Shown: piece after piece, positions 45,192-53,234 of the stretch
Layout of the letters: each line of letters starts with the position of its first letter
Numbering within the stretch: position 1 is the first letter of the stretch
Position numbers and translations under genes: made by a program
DNA from: a bacterium
GTDB lineage: Bacteria; Actinomycetota; Acidimicrobiia; Spongiisociales; ZC4RG35
Assembly (NCBI GenBank): GCA_028823995.1
Contig: JAPPFD010000022.1
Span: forward strand, 18,790 to 81,432
DNA: 62,643 nucleotides
Reading direction: 5' to 3'
The notes under the pieces: generated by a model
Database searches by the model: none
What the model was told of the DNA's origin: nothing
What the model saw: the letters and a program-made list of their open reading frames with translations, nothing else

Positions 45192-48100
45192 TCAGGCAAT
45201 GGCTGCACGATAGGAGGCAAACATTTCACCTGGCAAGGGACGTCGAAGCTGCCATATGATCCGCATGGGACGTTCGGACCTGTGCCGGACATAGTGCGCC
45301 TCACCGGCGCAGAAGTAGGGAGCGGTCCGTCCCTCTCTGGTTCTGTTCTCCCGAATGAAGAGAACGACGTTGCGGCCCCGGCTTTGGTGATGGATGTAGT
45401 TCTGGCCCCGCTGACTGTTGGCAGAAACCGTGGCCTGTGTCTCCCAGTGAAAAAGTTGATCGCTAATGGCGTAATCGAGATACCGGGTGGTCGGCGAATA
45501 GTGGGTTTCGCTCTTTTTTAAGGTTATGAAACACAGATCGGTGGAGGTCGCTTCATGCCAATAGACTCCTGCCTGGACCCGTAAAGGATTCGCGATAGTC
45601 GAGGTCCCCAAGCCGGCGAGAATCTCTTGGAGGGTGTAATGAGCATGCACCTGCAAAGGCACCTCTCTACCTCGCAAGCGAAGGGGCTCTTGCAAGTGGA
45701 CTATCTGATCTTCCAGAAGCGGCAGCAATTCGAGGATCTCCCTCCGGAGGCTGTCATACTGCCACAAGGCAGCTAAGGCTTGGTCGAGTGTCATGTACTG
45801 GCCTTTGCTGGGATTCAGCATTGTCATTAGCAGTGCCTCGAACTGTCGGCGGTTGTGATTGTCCAGCGCCTCTGCGGCTGGAGGCTTCTCGGCGGAGAGC
45901 AACTTTCGGTAGATCTCGATGCGGACTTTGTCGTCGATGTGCAGTATCCGTCCTATGCCCCTTCCGACCCGCTTCTCGTCACTGTTGCTGAGCGAGGTGT
46001 CGATCCCCGCAGCACGCCGAAGTTCTGTCCAGGTGCGGCCACCGCGATACACGTCATTGACGTCCAGGCCGGTTTCCGCCAAGAATTCGGCGAGTCCCAC
46101 GTCACCCAATAAGCGGAGTTCCTTGACGCGTTGTGTCCATCCGGTGGGCAGCGCTCTACGAATATTCTCCAAGATGATGCGACTAGCTATGGGATCCAGT
46201 TCGATCGAGCAACCCGCTGGCAGGTAGGGAAAACCTTGCTCGATGTCTCTCTGCAACTCACGGCGGGAGCGGCCCAGCATGCGGCGGAATCTCTCGTCAA
46301 ATCGGAAACCATTGGCCTGATGGCCCACGAAGTCCAATACAGTCAGCACGCTTTTGTCTGGTGCGCGACGCAAGCCGCGTCCGAGTTGCTGGAGATAGAC
46401 GGTGGCGCTCTCTGTTGGCCGCAACATCAGCACTACATCAACGGTGGGGAGGTCCACGCCTTCATTGAAGAGATCGACGGTGAATAGCACCTGAACATTG
46501 CCCTCCTCTAGGTCATTGAGCGCCTGCTGACGGTGTGGCGGGGACGTTTGCGAGGTGACTGCCGTAGCGTTCAACCCGGCGCGCTGAAAGCACTTGGCCA
46601 TGAAGTTGGCATGGGCGATGCTCACGCAGAAACCAAGAGCCCGCATCCTGCCCGGATCCCCGATGTATTCATGGACAGCCCTGATAACTTTGGCCGCCCA
46701 TATGTCGTCCGCGGTGTAAACCTTCGTTAGTTCGTCGGTGTCGTACCCCCTGCCTCGACGCCAGGTGACTTTCCGCAGATCGGTGCCGTCATGGGTTCCG
46801 AAGTAATGAAATGGCGACAAGAACCCCTGCTCGAGGGCATCCCACAACCGCAACTCGGCGGAGATGCGGTCGCCGAACCAACGCTTCACGTTGAGGCCGT
46901 CGGCCCGTTCCGGGGTGGCGGTCAATCCCAGAAGGTGTTTCGGACGGAGATGGTCGAGCAACGCCCGGTAACTGGCTGCGGCGGCGTGATGAAACTCGTC
47001 TACGATCACCACGCTGAACCGTTCGGGATCGAGAGATCTGGCATTTCGGGCGGTGATCGATTGTATGGAGGCGAAGACGTGGTCCCAGCGGGTGGGCCGG
47101 CTGCTCCCGGTCCACAATTCTCCAAATGCCCCTTTGCGTAGGACGTGCCGAAAGGTTGTGAGGCTTTGCTGCAGGATTTCTCTGCGGTGAGCTACGAACA
47201 GCAGGGTTGCCTTGGCCAACCGATTGCGAAGGTGACGGTAATCAAGAGCCGCCAGTACTGTTTTTCCGGTACCTGTCGCGGCAACAATCAAGTTGTGCGG
47301 ATAGCCCCTCTGACGGTCGACTCGAAGGCGTTCCAGTATCTGGCGCTGGAAAGGGTAGGGCTCTATCTGAAAGGGTGTGAGTATCGGGCTGATGCCTTGG
47401 CTCGCAAGGGTCGCGCTTGCGAAGCGTTCAGGATCGAAGGGTTCGAAGTGCGCATCCTCCCAATAGGTTTCGAAAGTCCGATGAAAAGCGGCGATTAGTT
47501 CTGGGTTGCGTCGTTGCGATGCTCTGACGTTCCACTCCAAACCCGTTACCTGGGCCGAGTGCGTGAGATTCGACGACCCGATATAAACGGTGGAAAAGCC
47601 AGTGTTACGTTGGAACAACCACGCTTTGGCATGAAGGCGGGTGGTGGAAGTGTCGTATGAGACCTTCACTTCACCGCCGATGTCGACAAGTTCTTGGAGG
47701 GCTCGCCGTTCTGTGGTACCGGTGTAGGTGGTCGTGATGACCCGAAGCCGTCTGCCGCTTTCCACGTGTCTCTTGAAGTGCGGCTTCAGATCACGGATGC
47801 CACTCCACCTTATGAACGCAAGGATCAGATCTATTCGGTCGGCAGACTGTATTTCAGCCTGAATCTCCTTCCCCACTGAGGGTTGTCCCCGGGAGTTGGT
47901 CATCAGCACCGTATCGCGAAGGGGTGTCAGAGGGCGGATGATGTGAATTGGTTCATCTGTGGGCGCTAGTGACTCCACAGCAGTCAGTCGTTGGACTTTG
48001 GAGTATCCGTCTAGGTCGGACGGCGGGATCATCCGACCAGTCTCCAACGCCTCCGCTTGGAGTTTGATGATGGCGTCGCGAACAGCTTTGGACAGGTCGA

Positions 48101-48305
48101 AGGCGGCGTGGTGGCGTTCAGATTCGGGAACCGCAGCGAGAGCCTCCCGAACCCACTCACCGAGCACTTCCCTCAATCGGTCCGGTAGTTCCCCAGGATC
48201 AACGGTCGAGACGTCGGCGCACAGACGTTGGGCAGGTAAAGCGCCAAGATGGGTCTTCAGAAGCTCGTCCACCAACTGGTCATAGAGCCCTGGATTGAGA
48301 TTCAC
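45192..48305 (-). CDS. PLD-domain DEAD/DEAH helicase (DUF3427 type)
   Basis: 1037 residues from GTG 48305. N-terminal helical head, a phospholipase D-like domain with RLHAKAWLF (about 223-231, HxK) and GSSNLT, then superfamily 2 helicase motifs: AATGTGKT (342-349), DEFHH (436-440), LTATPER (461-467) and QLGRGLRR. The long C-terminal part fits DUF3427. Such proteins join a nuclease-like and a helicase domain and often occur near defence genes, so a role against foreign DNA or in repair is plausible. G+C is clearly below the core level. Only one PLD motif, so a dimer would be needed for catalysis. Confidence 0.88.
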   Translation of the reverse strand: MNLNPGLYDQLVDELLKTHLGALPAQRLCADVSTVDPGELPDRLREVLGEWVREALAAVPESERHHAAFDLSKAVRDAIIKLQAEALETGRMIPPSDLDGYSKVQRLTAVESLAPTDEPIHIIRPLTPLRDTVLMTNSRGQPSVGKEIQAEIQSADRIDLILAFIRWSGIRDLKPHFKRHVESGRRLRVITTTYTGTTERRALQELVDIGGEVKVSYDTSTTRLHAKAWLFQRNTGFSTVYIGSSNLTHSAQVTGLEWNVRASQRRNPELIAAFHRTFETYWEDAHFEPFDPERFASATLASQGISPILTPFQIEPYPFQRQILERLRVDRQRGYPHNLIVAATGTGKTVLAALDYRHLRNRLAKATLLFVAHRREILQQSLTTFRHVLRKGAFGELWTGSSRPTRWDHVFASIQSITARNARSLDPERFSVVIVDEFHHAAAASYRALLDHLRPKHLLGLTATPERADGLNVKRWFGDRISAELRLWDALEQGFLSPFHYFGTHDGTDLRKVTWRRGRGYDTDELTKVYTADDIWAAKVIRAVHEYIGDPGRMRALGFCVSIAHANFMAKCFQRAGLNATAVTSQTSPPHRQQALNDLEEGNVQVLFTVDLFNEGVDLPTVDVVLMLRPTESATVYLQQLGRGLRRAPDKSVLTVLDFVGHQANGFRFDERFRRMLGRSRRELQRDIEQGFPYLPAGCSIELDPIASRIILENIRRALPTGWTQRVKELRLLGDVGLAEFLAETGLDVNDVYRGGRTWTELRRAAGIDTSLSNSDEKRVGRGIGRILHIDDKVRIEIYRKLLSAEKPPAAEALDNHNRRQFEALLMTMLNPSKGQYMTLDQALAALWQYDSLRREILELLPLLEDQIVHLQEPLRLRGREVPLQVHAHYTLQEILAGLGTSTIANPLRVQAGVYWHEATSTDLCFITLKKSETHYSPTTRYLDYAISDQLFHWETQATVSANSQRGQNYIHHQSRGRNVVLFIRENRTREGRTAPYFCAGEAHYVRHRSERPMRIIWQLRRPLPGEMFASYRAAIA

Positions 48306-48334
48306 CTAGAGTCTTCCCACCAACCGTAGAACAG

Positions 48335-48373
48335 TTACACCTTAATGCCATCGAATTATACGCCATGGTGTAA
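48335..48373. promoter_or_regulatory. Inverted repeat in the AT-rich upstream region of the helicase
   Basis: TTACACC (48335-48341) and GGTGTAA (48367-48373) are perfectly complementary across a 25-nt AT-rich spacer, 30 nt upstream of the helicase start. Could be an operator or a transposition scar. Confidence 0.35.
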
Positions 48374-48429
48374 TAAGCATTTAGGGCTCTCCTGGGGCTT
48401 TTGCGTATTCTCTAGCCACCGGCCGTTCG

Positions 48430-48816
48430 TCAGCGGCGGCCCGCCCACCATCCGGTGAGGCCGCCGAGGACCATTCCCAGGGCGGCTGCCGACAGTACCT
48501 GGAGGGGCGTGGTGCTGGCTCCACCCCGAGAGGCCAGCGTTACCAGGATTCCTACTATCACCAGCCCGGTGAGCGAGCCGTGGAAACGCTGGCCGATGGC
48601 GACTGTCCTCCCGGCCACCCATCCACCCACCAGCACTCCCACCAACAGGCCTGCCACAGCTCCGCCTCCTCGGCTGTCCGGGCTGCCGAAACCGGGGACG
48701 ATCTCCCAACCGAGTGCTCCCAGCCACCACTCGATAAGAGTGACGAGTGCCACCGCCAGCAGGCCCACCGCGGTCCCCATTACCAGCGCCCGCAAACGGA
48801 CTCTCGGAATTCTCAA
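48430..48816 (-). CDS. Small membrane protein, TIGR/YrzE-like architecture, function unknown
   Basis: 128 residues from TTG 48816 (AAAGGCG 6 nt upstream), or 116 from ATG 48780. Four hydrophobic, Gly/Ala-rich segments (TAVGLLAVALVTLIEWW, GAVAGLLVGVLVGGWVAG, LTGLVIVGILVTLAS, VLSAAALGMVLGGLTGWW), a layout like TIGR04086/YrzE-type proteins, but no diagnostic motif. Divergent from the aquaporin gene. Confidence 0.55.
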   Translation of the reverse strand: MRIPRVRLRALVMGTAVGLLAVALVTLIEWWLGALGWEIVPGFGSPDSRGGGAVAGLLVGVLVGGWVAGRTVAIGQRFHGSLTGLVIVGILVTLASRGGASTTPLQVLSAAALGMVLGGLTGWWAGRR

Positions 48817-48909
48817 AACGGTCGCCTTTCGGTTGAGGGTTGGCCCTGTTCCTGTAAGTCGAGAAGGGTAGAGTTTCGGGTAGTCATCGCATAGCCAGGA
48901 GGAAGCATC

Positions 48910-49542
48910 ATGAAGCAGTCGTATGTCGCCGAGTTGGTCGGCACATTCATCCTGGTGTCGATAGGGTCGCTGGCTGCTCTCTCCTCGGACGGGAACCTGT
49001 TGATCGTGGCCTTCGGGTTCGGGTTTGCCTTGATGATCGCCCTTTACTCGGTAGGTCATATCTCGGGAGGGCACTTCAACCCGGCGGTGAGCCTGGCTAT
49101 GCGGCTGGGAGGGTCCCTGAGCACCAATGACATGATCGGCTACTGGGTGGCCCAGGTCGTGGGTGCGGTACTTGCTTCGTTGGCGGTACTCGCCATGGCG
49201 GGGTCCGATGCGGTGGCCGACACCATGAACACCTACCGGGACACCGGCCCGGCATTCGGAGCCGAGATCCTTCTCACCGGGGCTTTCGTGTTGGTGATCA
49301 TGGTGGTTGCCGGCCACGGTCTCGGTCACGCAAGGACCGTGATCTCCCTGGCCTTGGTCGCCATCCACCTGGCCGGGGTGCCGATCTCCGGCGCCTCCGT
49401 GAACCCCGCCCGTTCGTTGGGTCCGGCGGTGGTGGCCGGCGACCTGAGCGGCATCTGGCTGTACATCGTGGCGCCGCTGGCGGGGGCCGTGGTGGCCTGG
49501 CTGGTCACCAGGGTGGCGCGCACCGGTCCGGTGGACGCCTAG
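48910..49542 (+). CDS. Aquaporin (MIP family)
   Basis: 210 residues, six membrane segments with two half-helices carrying NPA at 57-59 (GGHFNPAVS) and 165-167 (GASVNPARS). The short loop and Arg168 fit a water channel of the AqpZ type rather than a glycerol facilitator. AGGAGG sits 8 nt before ATG 48910. trpD starts 14 nt downstream on the same strand, so they may be co-transcribed. Confidence 0.93.
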   Translation: MKQSYVAELVGTFILVSIGSLAALSSDGNLLIVAFGFGFALMIALYSVGHISGGHFNPAVSLAMRLGGSLSTNDMIGYWVAQVVGAVLASLAVLAMAGSDAVADTMNTYRDTGPAFGAEILLTGAFVLVIMVVAGHGLGHARTVISLALVAIHLAGVPISGASVNPARSLGPAVVAGDLSGIWLYIVAPLAGAVVAWLVTRVARTGPVDA

Positions 49543-49556
49543 GCGGAGAACCCTGC

Positions 49557-50564
49557 ATGAACTGGTCCGAAATACTCGGAAAACTGACCGCCGGGGAGGA
49601 TCTGAGCCGATCCGAGGCTCGGGGGGCACTGGACGACATCATGAGCGGGCGGGCAACTGCGGCTCAGACCTCCGCGTTCCTGGTCTCCCTCCGTATCAAG
49701 GGCGAGACCACCGAGGAGATGGCCGGATTGGTGGAGACCATGCGCTCGGTGGGGGTGCGGGTCTCGATCGGGGAACCGGTGGTGGACACCGCCGGGACCG
49801 GCGGGGACCGCTCGGGTACCTTCAACATCTCCACCACGGCCGCCCTGATCGCAGCCGGGGCGGGCGCCAAAGTGGCGAAGCACGGCAACCGGTCGGCCTC
49901 GTCCAAGTGCGGGTCGGCGGACGTGTTGGAGGCCTTGGGGGTGGGAATCGAACTTGACCCCGAACAGACAGCCGAGATGGTCACGGAAGCAGGGTTCGGG
50001 TTCTTCTTCGCTCCGCGATACCACCCAGCCATGAAGTATGTCGTGCCCATCCGCCAGCAACTGGCCATACCCACCGTCTTCAATTTCCTGGGACCGCTCA
50101 CCAATCCTGCCGGCGCCACCCGTCAGTTGATCGGCGTCTATGACAGCCGGATGGCAGAGCGCATGATCGGGGTGCTGTCGCGCCTGGGGACCGAGCGGGC
50201 GCTGGTGGTCCATGCCGACGACGGGCTGGACGAGGTCTCGGTCTCCGGCCCCACCCGGGGGTTCCAACTGGTGGACGGCGAGGTGACGCCGGTGGTGCTC
50301 ACCCCCGAGGACTTCGGGATGGACCCGGCGGACGTCTCGGAGTTGATCGGCGGTGACGCGGAGACCAATGCTGCGATCCTGCGGTCCGTGCTGGCCGGTG
50401 AGACCGGCCCCCGGAGAGACGCGGCGGTGGCCAACGCGGCGGCCACCCTGATGGTGGCCGGTCTGGCCGAGACCCCGGGCGAAGGCGCCCGGTCGGCGGC
50501 CCGCTCCATCGACTCGGGAGCGGCCGCGGCAGTGCTCGACAGGGTGATCGACCTGAGCCGCTAG
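49557..50564 (+). CDS. trpD: Anthranilate phosphoribosyltransferase
   Basis: 335 residues, usual length. Second step of tryptophan synthesis. Motifs: GTGGD (80-84) for PRPP pyrophosphate, the KHGNRSASSKCGSADVLEALG stretch (108 onward) and VVHADDGLDE (metal Asp-Glu). No other trp gene is in the window, so the pathway is split. Good start ATG 49557. Confidence 0.95.
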   Translation: MNWSEILGKLTAGEDLSRSEARGALDDIMSGRATAAQTSAFLVSLRIKGETTEEMAGLVETMRSVGVRVSIGEPVVDTAGTGGDRSGTFNISTTAALIAAGAGAKVAKHGNRSASSKCGSADVLEALGVGIELDPEQTAEMVTEAGFGFFFAPRYHPAMKYVVPIRQQLAIPTVFNFLGPLTNPAGATRQLIGVYDSRMAERMIGVLSRLGTERALVVHADDGLDEVSVSGPTRGFQLVDGEVTPVVLTPEDFGMDPADVSELIGGDAETNAAILRSVLAGETGPRRDAAVANAAATLMVAGLAETPGEGARSAARSIDSGAAAAVLDRVIDLSR

Positions 50565-50634
50565 TCCGTGTCTTCCCGGCCGCGGCCGGAGCAAGTGGAG
50601 AAGGTTGAGTCGACCCTGCGAATCCGGTCAGGCT

Positions 50635-50640
50635 TATAGT
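50635..50640 (+). promoter_or_regulatory. -10 box of the first UGA-containing redox gene
   Basis: TATAGT ends 7 nt before the ATG at 50648, with no ribosome binding site between, implying a leaderless message. Confidence 0.5.
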
Positions 50641-50647
50641 TTCCGCC

Positions 50648-51175
50648 ATGGAGCGCCGCCACAGCCAGGTGGTTCTGGTCGGGATAGTCCTGTTCGCGTT
50701 TCTCACGGCTTCGTGTAGCTCCGGAATCGGGGAACCGGCCGAAGACTTCAACCTGGAGTTGCAAACAGGGGGCACCTTCGTGCTCGCTGAGCAGACGACC
50801 CCAGTGCTGCTGTTCTTCTGGGCGGAGTGGTGACCGGTATGCAAGCGGCAGTTGCCGGATATCGAAACGTTGGGCGCAGAATACGAGGGCCGGGCGGTTG
50901 TCCTGGCTCCTGCAGTTCAATCGAGCTTGGAGCGCGCCGCCGCGGTCGCCGGGCAGCTATTGCCCTCGGGCCTGGTGCCATGGGGTTTGGATGTTGACCA
51001 GGGGGTCTTCGCCGCTTACGGGTTCCGCGGCGTGCCTGCCGGCGCCATTGTGGCCTCCGACGGCACTCTGATGGACACCTGGCAGGGATCCAGGGATATC
51101 GATGAGATCAAGGCCCTATTGGACGGTCTGCTGTCGATGTCCGATGAAGCAATGGGGAGGGTTTCACCTTCTTAG
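50648..51175 (+). CDS. Putative selenoprotein 1: thioredoxin-like lipoprotein with UxxC
   Basis: 175 residues if UGA 50831-50833 is read as selenocysteine (U62). Signal peptide with lipobox TASC (Cys23), almost no linker (24-30), then a TlpA/thioredoxin-like domain: DFNLELQTGGTFVL, LLFFWAEW-U-PVC (Cys65), KRQLPDIETL, LVPWGLDVDQGVFAAYG and the cis-Pro loop GVPAGAIVASDG. The UGA lies exactly at the first active-site Cys. The frame continues 113 codons to TAG with clear similarity to the two paralogues. A hairpin follows the UGA directly. Probably a membrane-tethered extracytoplasmic thiol/disulfide or peroxide enzyme. Alternatives: UGA read as Cys, or a truncated 61-residue product. Confidence 0.85.
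50834..50858 (+). promoter_or_regulatory. SECIS-like hairpin 1
   Basis: Starts one nucleotide after the UGA. CCGGTA can pair with TGCCGG and TGC with GGCA, leaving a bulged GT; an alternative in the register of the other two genes is CGGC-AGTT-GCCG (50846-50857). The apical AGTT matches the loops of hairpins 2 and 3. Confidence 0.55.
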
Positions 51176-51261
51176 CACCTGGAAGAGGGCACTCATGTCG
51201 GGTCGCCCGAACCGGGAGGGCGCGCCTTGTGGATCTAAAGCGCATTGTGCCTGCTAATACC

Positions 51262-51267
51262 TATACT
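51262..51267 (+). promoter_or_regulatory. -10 box of the second UGA-containing redox gene
   Basis: TATACT ends 8 nt before ATG 51276, again without a ribosome binding site. Gene 2 therefore seems to have its own promoter in the 100-nt gap after gene 1. Confidence 0.5.
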
Positions 51268-51275
51268 TTTCCCAA

Positions 51276-52097
51276 ATGAAGCGTCGTGGACGTTGGTCGG
51301 GGATAGCAGGTCTGGTCCTGCTGTCGCTGGTTGCCGCGTCGTGCGGCGGAGGGTCGGATACCGGAGGTGAGCCGGCGGAGGTGACCGCCGCCGCGGACAC
51401 CGTTCCGGACACGACGGCCGCTCCCACAACCACCGCGGCCGCGCCGGCCACCACGGCCGCGGCGTCCACCGCTACCACCGAAGCAGCGACGGCAACCACC
51501 TCGGCGCCGACCACCACTGCGGCTCCCGACCCCGCTCCCACCGAGAGTGAAGCCGCACCCGAGACCCCGGCCGAGGAGCCCGAGACCACCACGACGACCA
51601 CGGTCCCGCCGCCGGAGCCCCTCGGGCCGCCGGCGCCGGACTTCACCCTGGAGTTGGGTACGGGAGGAACGTTCGTGCTCTCCCAGCAAACCACCCCGGT
51701 GGTGATCTTCTTCTGGGCGGAGTGGTGACCGGCGTGTCAGCGGGAGTTGCCCGCTGTAGATCGGTTGGCTGAGGAGTACGAGGGCCGGGTCGTCGTGGTG
51801 GCGCCGGCCTGGAAGTCAAGCCTGGAGGACACCGCCGACGCCGCGGCGCAGCTGATCCCCTCGGGCAAGGTGCTCTGGGGGCTGGACGAGACACAGGAGA
51901 TCTTCGCCGCCTACGGGGTGGGCGGCCAACCGGCCGGCGCCATAGTCGCCGCCGACGGGTCCCTGGTCGTCACCTGGCCGGGCGCCAGGGGCGGCGCGGC
52001 AATCCGGGAGGATCTGGATGCGCTGTTGAGCGGTAGCAACTCTTTCTCGATCGGCTCGGCTTCGGCTGGTTCAGCCACCCTCTCGGGTCCCGGGTGA
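51276..52097 (+). CDS. Putative selenoprotein 2: tethered thioredoxin-like lipoprotein with UxxC
   Basis: 273 residues with UGA 51726-51728 as U151. Lipobox AASC (Cys23), then a linker of about 97 residues made of Thr, Ala, Pro and Glu, then the redox domain: DFTLELGTGGTFVLSQ, VIFFWAEW-U-PAC (Cys154), QRELPAVDRLAEEYEG, LWGLDETQEIFAAYG, cis-Pro loop GQPAGAIVAADG. The part after the UGA is the one most similar to paralogue 1, which shows that it is translated and under selection. The stop overlaps the GTG of the third gene (GTGA). Role and alternatives as for paralogue 1; the longer tether should carry the domain further into the wall. Confidence 0.87.
51729..51764 (+). promoter_or_regulatory. 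SECIS-like hairpin 2
   Basis: A perfect 7-bp stem CAGCGGG-AGTTG-CCCGCTG (51738-51756) begins 9 nt after the UGA; CCG (51729-51731) and CGG (51762-51764) can close a short outer stem. Bacterial SECIS elements lie directly behind the UGA and present a GU-containing apical loop to SelB, as here. Confidence 0.7.
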
Positions 52098-53176
52098 ATG
52101 ACGTAGTACCGGCCTGGAGGTCGGTTTTGGGTCGGCTTCTGCTGACCCTCTCGGTGTTGGGCGGCCTCCTGTTGGGCGCCTGCGGATCCGAGGACACGGG
52201 TTCCCAGGCCGAGAGCGCCCCTGCACCGACCACCTCCGCTCCTGCGACCACCGCTCAACCCGAGGAGGCGCCCTCCACGGGTGTCGCAACCACGGCTGCG
52301 GAAGAGGGTGAAGAGGCGGTACCCACCACCACCGCTGCACCTGAACCCCCGACCACCACCACGGTTCCCCAGCAGGTCGAGGCCACCGCCCAGGAGGTGG
52401 AGGAGACTCCGACCCCGGAGAGCCCCACCACCACCGAGGCCGCCACCACAACCACGGAAGCCTCGACCACGACAACCGCCGCCACGACCACTACGGAGGC
52501 GCCCACTACGACCGCGGCGCCCACTACGACCGCGGCTCCCACCACCACTACCACGGTGGCGCCAACTACCACCACGACCAAGGCTCCTGCAACAGCCAGG
52601 AGGCCGCCGACCACCACTACCACGGTGGCGCCTACCACTACCACGACCAAGGCCCCTGCCACGGCCAGGAGGCCGCCGACCACCACCACGACCACCACAG
52701 TGCCGCCTACTACCACCACCACCACGGCTCCCACGACCACCACCCAGCCGCACAACCGGGAATCCGCTCCCGACTTCACCCTGGAGTTGGGAGACGGCGG
52801 CACCTTCACTCTCTCCGCCGAGCCCCGGCCCGTGTTCCTGGTCTTCTGGGCTGAGTGGTGACCGTCGTGTCAACGGGAGTTGCCCGTTATCGATGGTCTG
52901 GCCACCGAATACCAGGATCGGGTGGCGTTCGTGGCGCCGGCCTGGAAAGCCCCTTTGAGCGCCACCTCCAGCCGGGCGAACCAGTTGCTCAGGTCGGGAC
53001 TGGTCATGTGGGGACTGGACGAGAACCAGCGGATCTTCTCGGCCTACGGGGTGGGTTACCAGCCGGTGACCATCCTGGTTGGGGCCGACAAAACCATTGT
53101 CAAGACGTTGCATGGTGGACAGGGTGCCTCCACCCTGCGGGCGGCGATCGAAGAGTTGCTGTCGATCTCCGGCTAG
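52094..53176 (+). CDS. Putative selenoprotein 3: long-tether thioredoxin-like lipoprotein with UxxC
   Basis: 360 residues with UGA 52859-52861 as U256. GTG 52094 overlaps the stop of gene 2, so translation is coupled. Lipobox LGAC (Cys30), then a tether of about 194 residues that is almost only Thr, Pro, Ala and Val and holds two copies of a 23-residue repeat. The redox domain reads DFTLELGDGGTFTLS, FLVFWAEW-U-PSC (Cys259), QRELPVIDGLATEYQD, MWGLDENQRIFSAYG and the cis-Pro loop YQPVTILVGADK. The end (SLSIS-type helix) is intact. Same function class as the other two; most divergent around the cis-Pro, so its partner may differ. Confidence 0.87.
52541..52678 (+). repeat. Two 69-bp direct repeats in the tether of selenoprotein 3
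   Basis: Units start at 52541 and 52610 and encode TTTTTVAPTTTTTKAPATAR plus RPP. Third-position differences show that the duplication is not very recent. The region is prone to length change. Confidence 0.9.
52862..52896 (+). promoter_or_regulatory. SECIS-like hairpin 3
   Basis: Inner stem AACGGG-AGTTG-CCCGTT (52872-52888) and outer stem CCGTCG (52862-52867) with CGATGG (52891-52896, one G-U), separated by a small internal loop; about 35 nt, starting right after the UGA. Compared with hairpin 2, a G-C pair has become A-T on both sides, a compensatory change. Confidence 0.75.
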
Positions 53177-53219
53177 CTTCCCTGCGGTGCTGGGTGGGCC
53201 AATCCGGCGCTGACCGGGA

Positions 53220-53225
53220 CATAAT
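53220..53225 (+). promoter_or_regulatory. -10 box of the lipase-like gene
   Basis: CATAAT ends 9 nt before ATG 53235, no ribosome binding site. Confidence 0.35.
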
Positions 53226-53234
53226 TGCGTTCTG

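Noticed and set aside
50648..53176. The three UGA genes as pseudogenes or sequencing errors
   Set aside because: One premature UGA at the identical codon in three diverged paralogues, always at the active-site Cys and followed by an intact, conserved frame, is not what decay or random error gives.
50852..53176. Separate downstream genes starting at the TTG (Leu codon) behind each UGA
   Set aside because: The TTG lies inside the thioredoxin helix after CxxC, has no ribosome binding site, and would give half-domains without an export signal.
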